A stretch of DNA of 64,000 nt from Bilophila wadsworthia ATCC 49260 (GCF_000701705.1 NZ_JNJP01000003.1:101571-165570), one strand, 5' to 3'. Shown: positions 23,806-33,740, counted from the stretch's first letter. The notes: a model not told the origin generated them from the sequence alone. Numbers and translations: made by a program.

Positions 23806-25002
23806 TCATACACCACCAAGACTGTTGCGCGTTTTTTCGCGTAATTCATCAAGGTAGTCGGCCCATTCCTGCATCATCTTCCGCCGTTCAGGCAGATATT
23901 CGGCGCGGTTGTATATGCCGCGAATGATGTTTCTTGGAACGTGCGCAAGCTGGCGTTCTATCCAGTCAGCGTTATAGCCAAGCTCGTTAAGCATGGTGGA
24001 GGCCATAGACCTGAAGCCGTGCGGGCACATTTCATCAGTGTCAAAGCCGATGCGCCGTATTGCCCCAAGCAGGGCTGATTTGCTCATGCTCCGCTTTTCT
24101 GTTTTGTAGTTGGGGAATACATAAACGTCATTGCCGGAGTAGTTTTGCATTCTCCGCAGTATCGCTATGGACTGGCGGCTCAGGGGTATCAGGTGGTCGC
24201 GGGACATTTTCATGCGTTCCGCCGGAATGCGCCACAAAGCGTCATCAAAATCAATTTCCCGCCATTCGGCGTTGCGCAGTTCGCCGGTGCGGCAAAACGT
24301 GAGCGCCATAAGTTGCAAGGCGCTCCGCACAACAAGAGTTCCGGGGTAGTTGTCCAGGGCAATCAGCAAATTGCCCACGGCTTCCGGCGTGGTCTGCGAA
24401 GGCAGGTTTCGGCGTATGCGCGGGGCAAGCGCGCCTTTCAGATCCGCCGCCGGGTCGCGCTCGGCGCGGCCGGTAGCAATGGCGTAGCGGAAAACGCACG
24501 AACAGATTGTACGCACACAATGCGCTATGTCCCTCGTTCCCCGCGCTTCGATTTTTCGGAGTATCGCCAATACTTCCGGCGCGGAAATTGTGTTGACGGG
24601 TTTTGAGCCTATGGCCGGGAAGAGATTGCGCTTCATGCGGCAAAGGTTGGTCTTGGTGTATGCTTCGCTCCATTTGTCGCGCTGTTGCTCATACCATTCC
24701 ATAGCAACCAGTTCAAAAGTGTTCTGGTAGGCGACTTTTTCCTGTTTACGCTGTTCTGACGGGTCAATACCGCTTTCAAGCGTCTTGCGGGCCTGTTCGG
24801 CGCGTTCTCTGGCGTCCTTCAGGCTGACGGTGGGGTACAGGCCAAGGGAAATGAGTTTTTCCCTGCCGTGAAACTGGTATTTGAACCGCCATGCTTTTGT
24901 GCCGTTGGGGGACACGAGCATGAAAAGTCCCTTGCCGTCGAACAACTTTTGCGCCTTGTCGCCGGGCTTTACGGCTCTGAGGGCTGTATCGGTCAATGCC
25001 AT
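23806..25002 (-). CDS. int: IME1 tyrosine integrase (CP4-57/P4 type)
   Basis: 398 residues from the ATG at 25002, which has GGAGG 9 bases upstream; a longer frame to 25077 lacks such support. The N-terminal DUF4102 arm-binding domain (MALTDTALRAVKPGDKAQK) is followed by a core-binding SAM-like domain and the catalytic domain: Arg in TFCRTGELRNAEW, HxxR in PHGFRSMAST, His in RQLAHVP and Tyr in IRGIYNRAEYL. All catalytic residues are present. It lies at the right end of IME1, 150 bp from the attachment repeat. Most relatives use tRNA genes; this one uses dotO. About 60 percent identical by eye to the IME2 integrase. Confidence 0.93.
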   Translation of the reverse strand: MALTDTALRAVKPGDKAQKLFDGKGLFMLVSPNGTKAWRFKYQFHGREKLISLGLYPTVSLKDARERAEQARKTLESGIDPSEQRKQEKVAYQNTFELVAMEWYEQQRDKWSEAYTKTNLCRMKRNLFPAIGSKPVNTISAPEVLAILRKIEARGTRDIAHCVRTICSCVFRYAIATGRAERDPAADLKGALAPRIRRNLPSQTTPEAVGNLLIALDNYPGTLVVRSALQLMALTFCRTGELRNAEWREIDFDDALWRIPAERMKMSRDHLIPLSRQSIAILRRMQNYSGNDVYVFPNYKTEKRSMSKSALLGAIRRIGFDTDEMCPHGFRSMASTMLNELGYNADWIERQLAHVPRNIIRGIYNRAEYLPERRKMMQEWADYLDELREKTRNSLGGV

Positions 25003-25130
25003 TGGGGTAATCCTCCGTGTTGAGATTGATTTACCCCATACGCTACCCCAAAAAATGGGGTATGTCCATGCGTCCAAGAAAATCCATGTATATCCAAATT
25101 TTCAAATTTATCTTGTATTATCAATATGTT

Positions 25131-27563
25131 TTATATCAAAACGGATGATATTTTTCTGCGATAGTCCTCTTCGTAGCACAATCTTTTGGGATCTTCCCGG
25201 ATGGCCTCAATGCGTCTGGCGTGGTAGTCCTGATAGTATTCGGGCATGAGCTGCACGTCAGCGGGCATCAAAAAGAAGCGCGAACCAAGAACGTGTCGGG
25301 CCAGCATGTACATGACCGCCGACTGTCTGTCCGCCGTGGCGCCGCCGCGCGGAGCCACTTCGTCCAGGTCGAGACTGACAATCTGGGCGTCGCCCAAATC
25401 GAAGCGCGTGGGTTCCTTCAGGATGACATACGCCTCGATGGCATCCAGCAGAGAGCGCCAGACATTGTTGATGGTATGTTCCTCATAAGTGTTCTGGATG
25501 CCCTTGTTCTGCCGAATCTGCGCTCCCACATCGGCCAGCAGCGGCACGGCATAGCGTTGCGCCTGCAATGCCTCATGCACATGACCCCGTTCAAAAAGCC
25601 CATCCACCACTTCCCACCAGGAGGTGGAAGCGTCGCGGCTGATGCCTTCATGGACAATGAGGTCATGCAGTTCCGGCAACACATTGGGCTGATAGAGGCG
25701 GGGATGATTGCCGTCCGAGAGTTCCTCATAGGCAAGGTCAATGGCCCGGCCTATCAGTCCTGGTACGCCGTCCGCCGGAGCCGTGACATCCAGGGGCGTG
25801 GCCAGCAGCGACAACAGGTTGACCAGAAACGCCTTGTGCGAGGGCAGGGGCTTGCGGCAGCCCAGCGGCGTGTCAAAGGGATTGACGGCATAGTCCGGCG
25901 TCATCCTGAGCCGGTGATAGGCGGCAAGGTGCTTTTTCCCTTCGGGCAGGTTTTCTTTCAGGAGCGTGATAAGGCCGGAAGACGACGGCCCCACATCCAC
26001 GATGGACAGCCACGGCAGGCGGGACAGCCCGGCCTGCGTGACAAAGGCGAAGTTCATGGCGTTGAGGAAAACCGACTTCCCGCCGCCCATCGGAGCGACG
26101 CCCAGATCGATCCACGCGGCCTGTTCCGACGAGTTCGGCGCAAAGGGCATGATTTTGCCGTCCTGCGTGCGGAACAGAAGGCTTCCTTCTTTCCACGGCG
26201 AAGCCGAGCGCAGCGGCCACATGCCGATGGCATCCTGAAGCGGCGCGGCTGTGACCGGGGCCGGACTGGACGGCATCATGCCGGGCAGTGTCGCGGTAAC
26301 GCCGAGCAGCGGGTCGCCAAGAGCTTCCGTCACATCACACGTTCCCCATCCCTGAACAGCCTTGGAGAGTTCCGCCACCCGTCGCCTGAGCAGAAGATGA
26401 GCGTCCTGTTCATTTTCCCGCACACAGGCCCAGGTGCAGAGGCAGATGCGGAACTTCACGCAGCACACGCCTTCCAAATCCAGCGTGCGCAAGGTTTCCA
26501 CGGCATTATTGAGACGTTTGTTGTCTGCGTTTGTGAACGCCAGAATCGCGGCCAGCAACGGCTTGAGGCCCATGTTCAGGCCGCCGTCTTCCAGCAGGAA
26601 GGACATGCGGTACGGCAAACGCTCGTCCCGTCGCGCCAGAACGCGAAAGAAGTCCTGAAACGGCTTGGGTGTCTGCGGCATGAGGGTCATGATCAGCGGC
26701 CCATAGATGCGCTCGCCTATTCGGATTGCGCTCCGCGACACCATGTTCCCCTCGCGCGGCCAGAGCTGTGTTCTGAAGTCCGGGTACAGGACGTTATGCA
26801 ATGCCTCTCTTTTGCCCGTGTCCGGGTCAGGCAGACGGAGCGGCAGGGGATCGCCGGGTACAAGCGCCCGCCATGCCCGGTTGGTGAACTCCGGCGCGAT
26901 GCACAGGCGGATGTCACGCAGGGCGTCATGCGCCGTGAGCGGCCAGGCCAGCAAATCCGCCTGCCGGAAGGCATCAAGAACACCAGTAAGAAAGCCATTG
27001 TGCGCGTCATGCAGGGTGGCGACAGCACGGGCAATCTGTTGACAGCCCGCAAGTGTGGGCATTTTGGACATGGCCGCGTCGCGTTCCTTCAGCGCCGTCT
27101 TCCGCAGGGTGTCGGGCAGCACGGCGGGCCGCGTCCACAGCACAATCCAGCATGTTTCCAGAGCGCAGTAACGTTGCAGGGCATGGCCCCAATCTTCCAG
27201 CAGCGGGCCGATATGCAGGCCGAGGTTGTGTGCCGTCAGGCGCGACGGCTCAAGAAGCTCGGCAATTCGTTCTCCGCTGCTTTCCGGGTCATATTCAAAG
27301 ACCACCTGAAGGGCGTGCCCCGGTTTGGAAAGCGTGGCCTGGAGCTTTTCCGTCAGGCTGGAGACGATGGCCGCGTATTCTTCCACCCCCACATGCTTCA
27401 GCGAGCCTTCCAGATGAAGAAGGCTGACGAGGCTTCCGTCATCGGCCACGAGTACGCCGTTATCCACGGTTTCAAGACGACAGTAACTGTGAACCGGCCC
27501 GGCGAACGCTTCCGAGAGAGCGCGGATGCCGCGATCCACGCCGTTGACAAGTATATCAAGCAT
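25131..27563 (-). pseudogene. dotO: 5' part of dotO/icmB (traU), truncated by IME1
   Basis: 810 codons from the ATG at 27563 (TAATG overlap with dotI) to a stop inside IME1. DotO/IcmB is the VirB4-like ATPase of Dot/Icm systems, normally about 1,000 residues. Walker A is seen in GVAPMGGGKSVFLNAMN at about 545-560. The last native codons encode AIREDPKRL; then 15 foreign residues (CYEED...SSVLI) come from IME1. The Walker B DEAH and the C-terminal domain are on the other side of IME1 at 12823-13425. The product should be inactive. Joining the two parts gives one continuous frame. Confidence 0.9.
25166..25187 (+). repeat. IME1 right attachment site
   Basis: Direct repeat partner of 13404-13425 (19 of 22 positions identical). 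The bases to the right continue dotO (codons for D-P-K-R-L read on the minus strand); those to the left belong to IME1. IME1 is therefore about 11.76 kb. Confidence 0.75.
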
Positions 27564-28282
27564 TACGCATCCCTCTTGAGTACGACTTGCTGAATGACCA
27601 CGCCGCGCGGCGTCTTTGCCGTGGACGCGCGGCAAACAAGGACTGTGGCAAGGAGTTTTTGCGTGCTTTCCACGCCCTGGCTGGATTCGTAGGAAACAAT
27701 CAGGGGAAACTCGACTTTCCATGTGGCCTTGCCGCCCACCAGACCGGAAGCGATGATGACCGGGGCGCGTGTGGCGACGGCGGAAGCGGAAAGTCGCTTG
27801 TCCCGAATCATGTCCAGAACGCCGGAACTTTGCAGGGAAGCCAGAAAAGACTTGTAGGCCGCGTCATCAAAATGGGGCCGAATGGTTTCCAGCTTCTCGC
27901 GCCACTCAAGGAAGTTGAGCGACATGGCCCCGGTGATGGCGTTCGACGCCCAGGTCAGCAGGCCCTCCTGCGTAAGCAGCGGCTGGTCGAGCGGAATCAT
28001 GGGCGCAAGCCGCAAGTCCGGCGTGGCCGCGAAGTATTGCGGCTTCGGCTGATTCAGGAGCAGGATGGTGGCAACGCCCAGACTGGCGCACAAGGCCACG
28101 GTCAGAGTGAGAGCCAGTTTCATGGCCCGGCGGAACTGCGCCCTGTACCAGTCCAGGCCGCCGATGACGGCGGCGGCATCCGGGGCGGGCGGCGAGGCAT
28201 GAACTTCCGTCATGCTCTTTGACGGCGTTTCTGCCTGCGGCTCCGGCAGGGGGACGTTTCTCTTTTTTTTGAAGAGGCTCAT
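27563..28282 (-). CDS. dotI: DotI/IcmL (TraM)-type inner-membrane protein
   Basis: 239 residues; the ATG at 28282 has AGGGG nine bases upstream, and two earlier ATGs (28288, 28291) are possible. A polar N-terminus, a single membrane helix at about 57-78 (MKLALTLTVALCASLGVAT) and a periplasmic NTF2-like domain (LRLAPMIPLDQPLLTQEGLL, then WREKLETIRPHF) match DotI/IcmL, known as TraM in IncI plasmids, an inner-membrane component of the transfer machine. It overlaps dotO by one base and follows the icmD stop by 16 bases. It looks intact, but a promoter would now have to lie in IME2 or in the icmD fragment. Confidence 0.85.
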   Translation of the reverse strand: MSLFKKKRNVPLPEPQAETPSKSMTEVHASPPAPDAAAVIGGLDWYRAQFRRAMKLALTLTVALCASLGVATILLLNQPKPQYFAATPDLRLAPMIPLDQPLLTQEGLLTWASNAITGAMSLNFLEWREKLETIRPHFDDAAYKSFLASLQSSGVLDMIRDKRLSASAVATRAPVIIASGLVGGKATWKVEFPLIVSYESSQGVESTQKLLATVLVCRASTAKTPRGVVIQQVVLKRDA

Positions 28283-28298
28283 GTTCATCATCCCCTGC

Positions 28299-28466
28299 TT
28301 ACAGGCCCAGATCGCCCATGCCGGAGGTCTGGTCGGAGCCGAACAGCGTGGCCGAGCCGGAACCGAGAAGTTCTCCAAGACCGAGCGCCAACGCACCGAT
28401 AACCACTTTGGTCAGGCCACCGGCATAGGTGCTTTGTCCCTGATTTTTCGTGGCCTTATACATGTC
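28299..28466 (-). pseudogene. icmD: 3' part of icmD/dotP, cut off by IME2
   Basis: The frame reads DMYKATKNQGQSTYAGGLTK, a hydrophobic segment (VVIGALALGLGELL) and GDLGL before the stop at 28299. It joins exactly, at the codons for DMYKA, with the 5' part at 37982-38224. The restored protein would have about 130 residues and two membrane segments, the size of IcmD (132 aa). As it stands it has no start codon of its own. Confidence 0.82.
28452..28466 (+). repeat. IME2 left attachment site (direct repeat with 37988-38002)
   Basis: GGCCTTATACATGTC here matches GGCTTTGTACATGTC at 37988-38002 in 13 of 15 positions, with TACATGTC identical. It covers the icmD codons for DMYKA, which are preserved at both ends. 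Confidence 0.75.
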
Positions 28467-29109
28467 AAGAAAATTTGTTATGTAATATGTTGATATTTTT
28501 TGTAGAAAAATAAATTTACAAAAAAATACCCCGGCAATTACCCCAAAAAAATTTGGATATTGTCGGGTGTTAAAACATGGCTTTGGATAATAATCGTATG
28601 AGGGAGAGGGAAGGCAGAGGGAAAAAGATGCCAATATTGCGCTAATCAGCGAAGCAGACTATAAATTCTTTCGCACGGCTACCCTCTGGCCTATGCGTCG
28701 GCACGGCGCAAACGGAAAGAGGAGGGTGCCGCCATGCGGAGACTTGTTTTAGTACTGCTTGTCGCCTTGGCCTTTGTCCTCGACCATTCCTGCTACGATT
28801 GACAAGTATGTTCATGCCGAAAAAACAGGACTCAGTTCTCTGCCACAGGGTGCGGATACCTCTCAAACAGCTTCGCCACAACTTCAGTCTCGGTCATATC
28901 CGCAGGGAAGCCGTAGAGCTTCATCACTTCTCTGTCGAGTTTCTAGTGGGTCTTGAGCAGTTCCCGCGGCATAGTCGATCGTAGAAGTCGGCTAGGAAAA
29001 TGTTTCGATTTTTGCCTTTTCCTTGTCGTCCGCCTACGGCCACGGGAAATTGTTGTATCCAATGGAAACAGAATATTGAAAATGCTAAAATACAATTTAA
29101 GGAATCCTA
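28467..29109. other. Left end of IME2, no intact gene
   Basis: The first 90 bases are AT-rich and contain ACCCC-N6-TTACCCCAAAAAAATT at about 28528-28555, matching the integrase arm-type repeats of IME1. Further right is a short methyltransferase-like gene remnant (28832-28942). The last about 120 bases are AT-rich and should hold the promoter of the helicase operon. I see nothing else. Confidence 0.5.
28832..28942 (-). pseudogene. Remnant resembling a DNA methyltransferase C-terminus
   Basis: A 36-codon frame, LDREVMKLYGFPADMTETE...VAKLFERYPHP, resembles the LDxAVxxAYGWPxDLSDEEIL motif near the C-terminus of large type II/BREX-type DNA methyltransferases. It is closed upstream by a stop and has no room for the enzyme. 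It is probably the last trace of an earlier restriction-modification or BREX-like cargo, replaced by the helicase operon. Confidence 0.45.
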
Positions 29110-32100
29110 ATGAGTTCTAGCATCCCCTTTGTCAACGGGCAAAAAGTTGTTGATAAGAATCATCCTAGTGATATTGCTGTATATACGGGGAAAAATCGTC
29201 GTACAGGTACCATCATGATGGTTCAGCTTCTTTTTCCAAATGGACTTACCAAATATAGGCCTGTCAGTCAGATTCTAGCAGTTGATGAAGAAACTCTTGA
29301 AGATCCTTTTGATCTTCTCGAAAAAGGAAGATTTGAAGGTATATCTCATTTACGTCAATGCATTACCTATGAAAAACTAAAAGGGAGTTTACATGATATT
29401 ATATATTCAATGGAGGCTGCTCAAATAGATTTTTATCCTTATCAATATAAGCCTGTAATAAAATTTATCAATTCACCGTCAGAAAGATTGCTTCTTGCAG
29501 ATGAGGTAGGCCTTGGTAAAACAATCGAGGCAATATTAATTTGGCTTGAGATGCAGGCAAGATATCAGGCTAAACGTCTCTTAATTATCTGTCCTAAAAG
29601 TCTCTCTACAAAGTGGAAAACTGAACTTGAGGAAAAATTTTTTATAGATGCAAAAATAGTTAATTTTGATGAACTGAATAATGAGATTACCAATACGAAA
29701 AAATACGGACAGAGGTATTCGTTTGCTCTTATTGGTACATATACAGGGCTAAGACCCCCTAAAGATCTGCAAAATGAGCTGAGGATTCCTTTGGATCAAA
29801 AAATAAGTGCATCTCCAAAAATTCAGTTACTTCGAGAGATTCGTTTTTGGGAAGAAGATTTTTATCCGTTTGATCTCGTTATTTTTGATGAAGCCCACTA
29901 CATGAGAAATTCTTCAACGACGACATTTTCACTTGGAGAATGTCTATCTGCATCTGCACGTGGCGTTTTGTGCGTTTCTGCAACGCCCGTAAATAATAGA
30001 AATACAGATTTACACAGCTTGTTACGATTAATAGACGAAGATTTTTTTGCAACACAATATAGTTTTGATATGTTGTTAGAGTCAAATAGGCCGACTGTAC
30101 TTACAGGAAATGCGCTTGGACGCCATCCTATAGACAAAGAAGCTCTTTTTAATTCTCTGGAAAAAATGAGGTATACTCCAGTTGTTGACTCACCATACTT
30201 TAAAAGATTTCTTGAATATATAATTGAACTTGAAAAAAAACATTTTTCTGATGCAACATTAATATCAAAATGCCAAGATCTTATAGAAAAAATGAATACC
30301 CTTGGCACATATATTAATAGAACTCGACGAGTGCAGGTACAAGAGAAGCGTCCAATACGCGTCCCAAGAGTGATTGATTTGTCGTATACACAAGAGGAAA
30401 TGGCTTTATATCAAGTAATTTTGACAGCTGTTAAGGCATATTGTGCAAAACATAATACAGAGTTTCATATTTTTCGTGTTATGACTTGGCAGTTAATGGC
30501 AGCAAGCTGCTTACCTGCGTTTGTAGAGAAGATGAAACAATCTTCTATAGAAACTTATGGATCTATTTTAACAGAAGCATTTGGGGACGATAATTTAGTA
30601 AGTGAACATTTAGAAACATTTAATGACTTTATTCCAAATATAACACAACTTCTTCAGTATGACTTTATTAAAAATGACTCAAAGTTTAAACGTCTTCTAC
30701 AGTTGATAAAAACAGAAAAAAATGAAAAAATAATTATATTTTCATTCTATAGAGGGACATTGCAATATTTAAAAAAACAGCTTTCACTGCAAGGCGAAAA
30801 GGTTGCCCTCATACATGGAGGAGTTACTCCAGAAGATCGTTGGAAGGAAATTGAGTTTTTTAGAGATAAATCAGGCGCACGAATTCTTCTTTCTTCAGAG
30901 GTCGGTAGCGAAGGTATTGACTTACAGTTCTGTAGAATCGTTGTAAATTATGATTTGCCGTGGAATCCTATGCGTGTTGAACAACGTATCGGTCGAATTG
31001 ACCGCGTCGGCCAACAGGCGGATCGTCTTTCTATTGTCAGCTTTAAAATAAAAAATACTATTGAGGAACGAATTTTTACACGACTTCATCAAAAACTTGA
31101 CAAATTCGCAAATAGCCTTGGGGATCTTGATGAAGTTATTGGCTATGAAATAAAGCATTTGACAATGGATTTGCTGAGTAACAATTTAACGGAAGAAGAA
31201 GAAAACAGACGTATTGTTCAGACTCAAAAAGCAATAGAAAAACGACAGCTTGATATTCAGTTGCTGGAAGAATCGGGTGAAGGTCTGGTCGCTTTTTCTG
31301 ATTATGTTCAGAAGAAAATAGAAGAAGATCGTGGTAAAGGGCGTTATATCCAGCCAGTAGAACTTGAATCATATGTTAAAAATTTCTTTGAACGTTACTA
31401 TTACGGGACTATCATAAATTATAATACTCCTTATCCTGGATGCTTGCAGATTTCACTTTCCGATGATGCACGCGAATCATTCCGAAAATATATTGATGAA
31501 GAAAGGACTGTTGTCTCTACATATTTACGCCAAAAAACTTTTACTATAACTTTTAATCGTGAGATTATAGAAAGTGTACGAAAAAAGAATATTAATTTTA
31601 TTAATCATATGTCTCCATTTATTCGGTGGATAACAAAAGAGAATGTTGATAATGCTTATAATACATACAGAGTGTATGCATTACAGTCAAAAACAAATAA
31701 AATTACTTATGGTACATACTTATTCAGAGTTGAAAAACTTAAAATGAAAGGTGTTGTAGACAGAGAGATTCTAAAATATGGATTGATATCTCTATCAAGT
31801 GGAATGTGTCTTCCCTCTTCTGAGTCTGAAGAGGTTGTCCAAGATATGCTCAGATGCGGAATTGATTGGACTTATAAAGAGTATAACAAGGACTGCCTTG
31901 GTGAATGCTATACTAAGCTAGAGGAATTCCTGTATACTCAAATAGATCATGATATAGCTGAATTTGGAATAGAAAATGAGAATATCGTGCAGATAAAGAT
32001 TCATCGGCGGGAGAGCCTATTCGATCGAAAAATAGCACAAAGTAAAAGTAGGCTGGAGTCTCTTATAGCAAATAAACGTAAAGAAAATGTTATAAGGATG

Positions 32101-32226
32101 ACACAGGCCACTATCGTAAAAAATGAAGAAAAGAAAAAAGAAACTATTAAGTTATTAAATAGTAAAAGAATCGTAGACCCTGAGTTCAATCTTGTTGTCA
32201 TCGGCTTAGTTAATGTTTTACAGTAG
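29110..32226 (+). CDS. SNF2-family (HepA/RapA-like) helicase, candidate defence protein
   Basis: 1,038 residues. The SNF2 motifs are complete: Walker A in LLLADEVGLGKTIEA (about 128-142), DEAH in VIFDEAHYMRNS (260-263), SATP (290-293), and in the second RecA lobe IIFSFYRGTLQYLKK, SSEVGSEGIDLQF and EQRIGRIDRVGQQ (about 624-636). These enzymes translocate on duplex DNA; ADEVGLGKTIEA helicases are recurrent in phage-defence systems such as DISARM and Dpd. The last 350 residues are a helical region without a recognised nuclease. It is AT-rich against the GC-rich flanks, so acquired separately. It is 11 bp upstream of an Hsp70-like gene with a good ribosome-binding site between them, so the two form an operon. 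Confidence 0.88.
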   Translation: MSSSIPFVNGQKVVDKNHPSDIAVYTGKNRRTGTIMMVQLLFPNGLTKYRPVSQILAVDEETLEDPFDLLEKGRFEGISHLRQCITYEKLKGSLHDIIYSMEAAQIDFYPYQYKPVIKFINSPSERLLLADEVGLGKTIEAILIWLEMQARYQAKRLLIICPKSLSTKWKTELEEKFFIDAKIVNFDELNNEITNTKKYGQRYSFALIGTYTGLRPPKDLQNELRIPLDQKISASPKIQLLREIRFWEEDFYPFDLVIFDEAHYMRNSSTTTFSLGECLSASARGVLCVSATPVNNRNTDLHSLLRLIDEDFFATQYSFDMLLESNRPTVLTGNALGRHPIDKEALFNSLEKMRYTPVVDSPYFKRFLEYIIELEKKHFSDATLISKCQDLIEKMNTLGTYINRTRRVQVQEKRPIRVPRVIDLSYTQEEMALYQVILTAVKAYCAKHNTEFHIFRVMTWQLMAASCLPAFVEKMKQSSIETYGSILTEAFGDDNLVSEHLETFNDFIPNITQLLQYDFIKNDSKFKRLLQLIKTEKNEKIIIFSFYRGTLQYLKKQLSLQGEKVALIHGGVTPEDRWKEIEFFRDKSGARILLSSEVGSEGIDLQFCRIVVNYDLPWNPMRVEQRIGRIDRVGQQADRLSIVSFKIKNTIEERIFTRLHQKLDKFANSLGDLDEVIGYEIKHLTMDLLSNNLTEEEENRRIVQTQKAIEKRQLDIQLLEESGEGLVAFSDYVQKKIEEDRGKGRYIQPVELESYVKNFFERYYYGTIINYNTPYPGCLQISLSDDARESFRKYIDEERTVVSTYLRQKTFTITFNREIIESVRKKNINFINHMSPFIRWITKENVDNAYNTYRVYALQSKTNKITYGTYLFRVEKLKMKGVVDREILKYGLISLSSGMCLPSSESEEVVQDMLRCGIDWTYKEYNKDCLGECYTKLEEFLYTQIDHDIAEFGIENENIVQIKIHRRESLFDRKIAQSKSRLESLIANKRKENVIRMTQATIVKNEEKKKETIKLLNSKRIVDPEFNLVVIGLVNVLQ

Positions 32227-32237
32227 GAGGGCAAGCG

Positions 32238-33740
32238 ATGTCTACTTTTAAAAATATCATAAAATCATTGTTTCCTGGTTTATTAGATACAGATAGACAG
32301 CATGAAGAAAAGGAAAGGAATGTTTTTATCCAGAGTAAACCTTCAAAAAAAATTTTTCCTTCAAATGATCAGCGCGATCCTTTTATATTTCAAATAGGAT
32401 TTGATTTTGGTACATCTTCATCAAAAGTGGTTATTCGTGATATTAATATAGATAAGGCATGGGTATTTCAACATTATGATGCCAAAAAGCTCTCTGCCAT
32501 TCTTATTCCTAGTGTTGTTTTATTTGATAATGATACGTTTACGATTCATGATAGTATAAATAAGCTTTATCCAAAAAATGGACTCTATCATTTGAAAGTG
32601 GCCTTGGAAATGGTCGCACTTAGTAAGCTCGACGCACAAATTCTTCATGAATATGGGAATATTATCGGAAAAAATTGCAAATATTCCCCCTCTGAGATTA
32701 CTAAAATGGCAACAATATTTTTCTTATCTTTATGGTTAAAGAGAGTCGTGGCTCATATTAAAAACAAATATCCTGCCTATGGAAGTCTGAAAGAAGACCA
32801 GATTCGTGTTAATATGGCAATTCCTGTGGAAGATATCTGCGATGAAAATGTGCGTGGACTTTTTCGCTCTATGCTTTCTATCGCTTGGGAGTTGAAATCA
32901 GAATCTATCATTGATACTTCAATAAAAATTGATGATCTATATGAATATATCTCTATCATAAGTGATAATAATTGTACTGAAAATGATTTATGTCAAGTTT
33001 ATCCTGAAGTAAGCGCCAATGTTCAAGCGTTTATCCGTTCTCCAGCATCAAGTCCAGATCAGACAACTATCTATTTTTTTACAGATGTAGGCGCGGGTAC
33101 AGTTGACCAAAGCGTGTTTACTTTTGCAGGTCGAGAGGAGCGTAAATTGAATTATTTTGCAGGAAAAGTTTTTCCTCATGGTTCACGATCTATTGAATTT
33201 CATGCTTGTTGTAAAAATCCTACAATACAAAATTTGGAATATTGGCGTAGGGTAAAAGAAAAAGGAAATGAGAATAAAAATATTATTACAGCAAAGTATA
33301 AAGTTTACGATGATGCCTATCGTGATAATCAAAAAACATTGCATGATACTCAGAAATGTCTTCCTGAAGGAAATGGAATAAGTAAGCAGAAAACACTTCA
33401 GGAAAAAGTAAAATTTATTTTTAGTGGCGGAGGATTCATATCTTTTCCCTATAAAGATGCTATAATAGATTCATTTAAATACATTACTACATATAACCAT
33501 GATCCTATCGTAACATCAATGCCTTATCCTGAGGATTTAGAATTGCCTGAAAAATGCAGGAAGTATATTACGAGATTTTATGTTGCGTATGGTTTATCGT
33601 TTCTTTTTGATGATTTGGTGATGCACTCATTGCCATCTGAAAATAAAATTTTGTTGGTTAATTCAAAAAATCAAAGATGCTCTTGTGGAGGATTGAATAA
33701 AAATTGTATTCGATGCTTAGGAACAGGTATAATTAATTAA
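32238..33740 (+). CDS. Hsp70/actin-fold ATPase with DnaJ-like cysteine tail, partner of the helicase
   Basis: 500 residues. The actin-fold ATPase motifs are phosphate 1 in FQIGFDFGTSSSKVVIRD (about 51-68), phosphate 2 in FFTDVGAGTVDQSVF (about 279-293) and the adenosine motif in FIFSGGGFISFP (about 392). It has no Hsp70 peptide-binding domain of usual size. The C-terminal 25 residues contain CSCGG-N5-CIRCLGTG, a CxC...CxxCxGxG pattern like half of a DnaJ zinc finger, seldom seen on an Hsp70-like protein. It is AT-rich like the helicase gene. ATP-dependent conformational control of the helicase, or sensing of phage proteins, is a guess. It resembles no named defence protein I can recall. Confidence 0.8.
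   Translation: MSTFKNIIKSLFPGLLDTDRQHEEKERNVFIQSKPSKKIFPSNDQRDPFIFQIGFDFGTSSSKVVIRDINIDKAWVFQHYDAKKLSAILIPSVVLFDNDTFTIHDSINKLYPKNGLYHLKVALEMVALSKLDAQILHEYGNIIGKNCKYSPSEITKMATIFFLSLWLKRVVAHIKNKYPAYGSLKEDQIRVNMAIPVEDICDENVRGLFRSMLSIAWELKSESIIDTSIKIDDLYEYISIISDNNCTENDLCQVYPEVSANVQAFIRSPASSPDQTTIYFFTDVGAGTVDQSVFTFAGREERKLNYFAGKVFPHGSRSIEFHACCKNPTIQNLEYWRRVKEKGNENKNIITAKYKVYDDAYRDNQKTLHDTQKCLPEGNGISKQKTLQEKVKFIFSGGGFISFPYKDAIIDSFKYITTYNHDPIVTSMPYPEDLELPEKCRKYITRFYVAYGLSFLFDDLVMHSLPSENKILLVNSKNQRCSCGGLNKNCIRCLGTGIIN

Noticed and set aside
28642..28881. 79-codon leftward frame as a gene
   Set aside because: It overlaps the better supported methyltransferase remnant in another frame, has no ribosome-binding site, and its composition is atypical.
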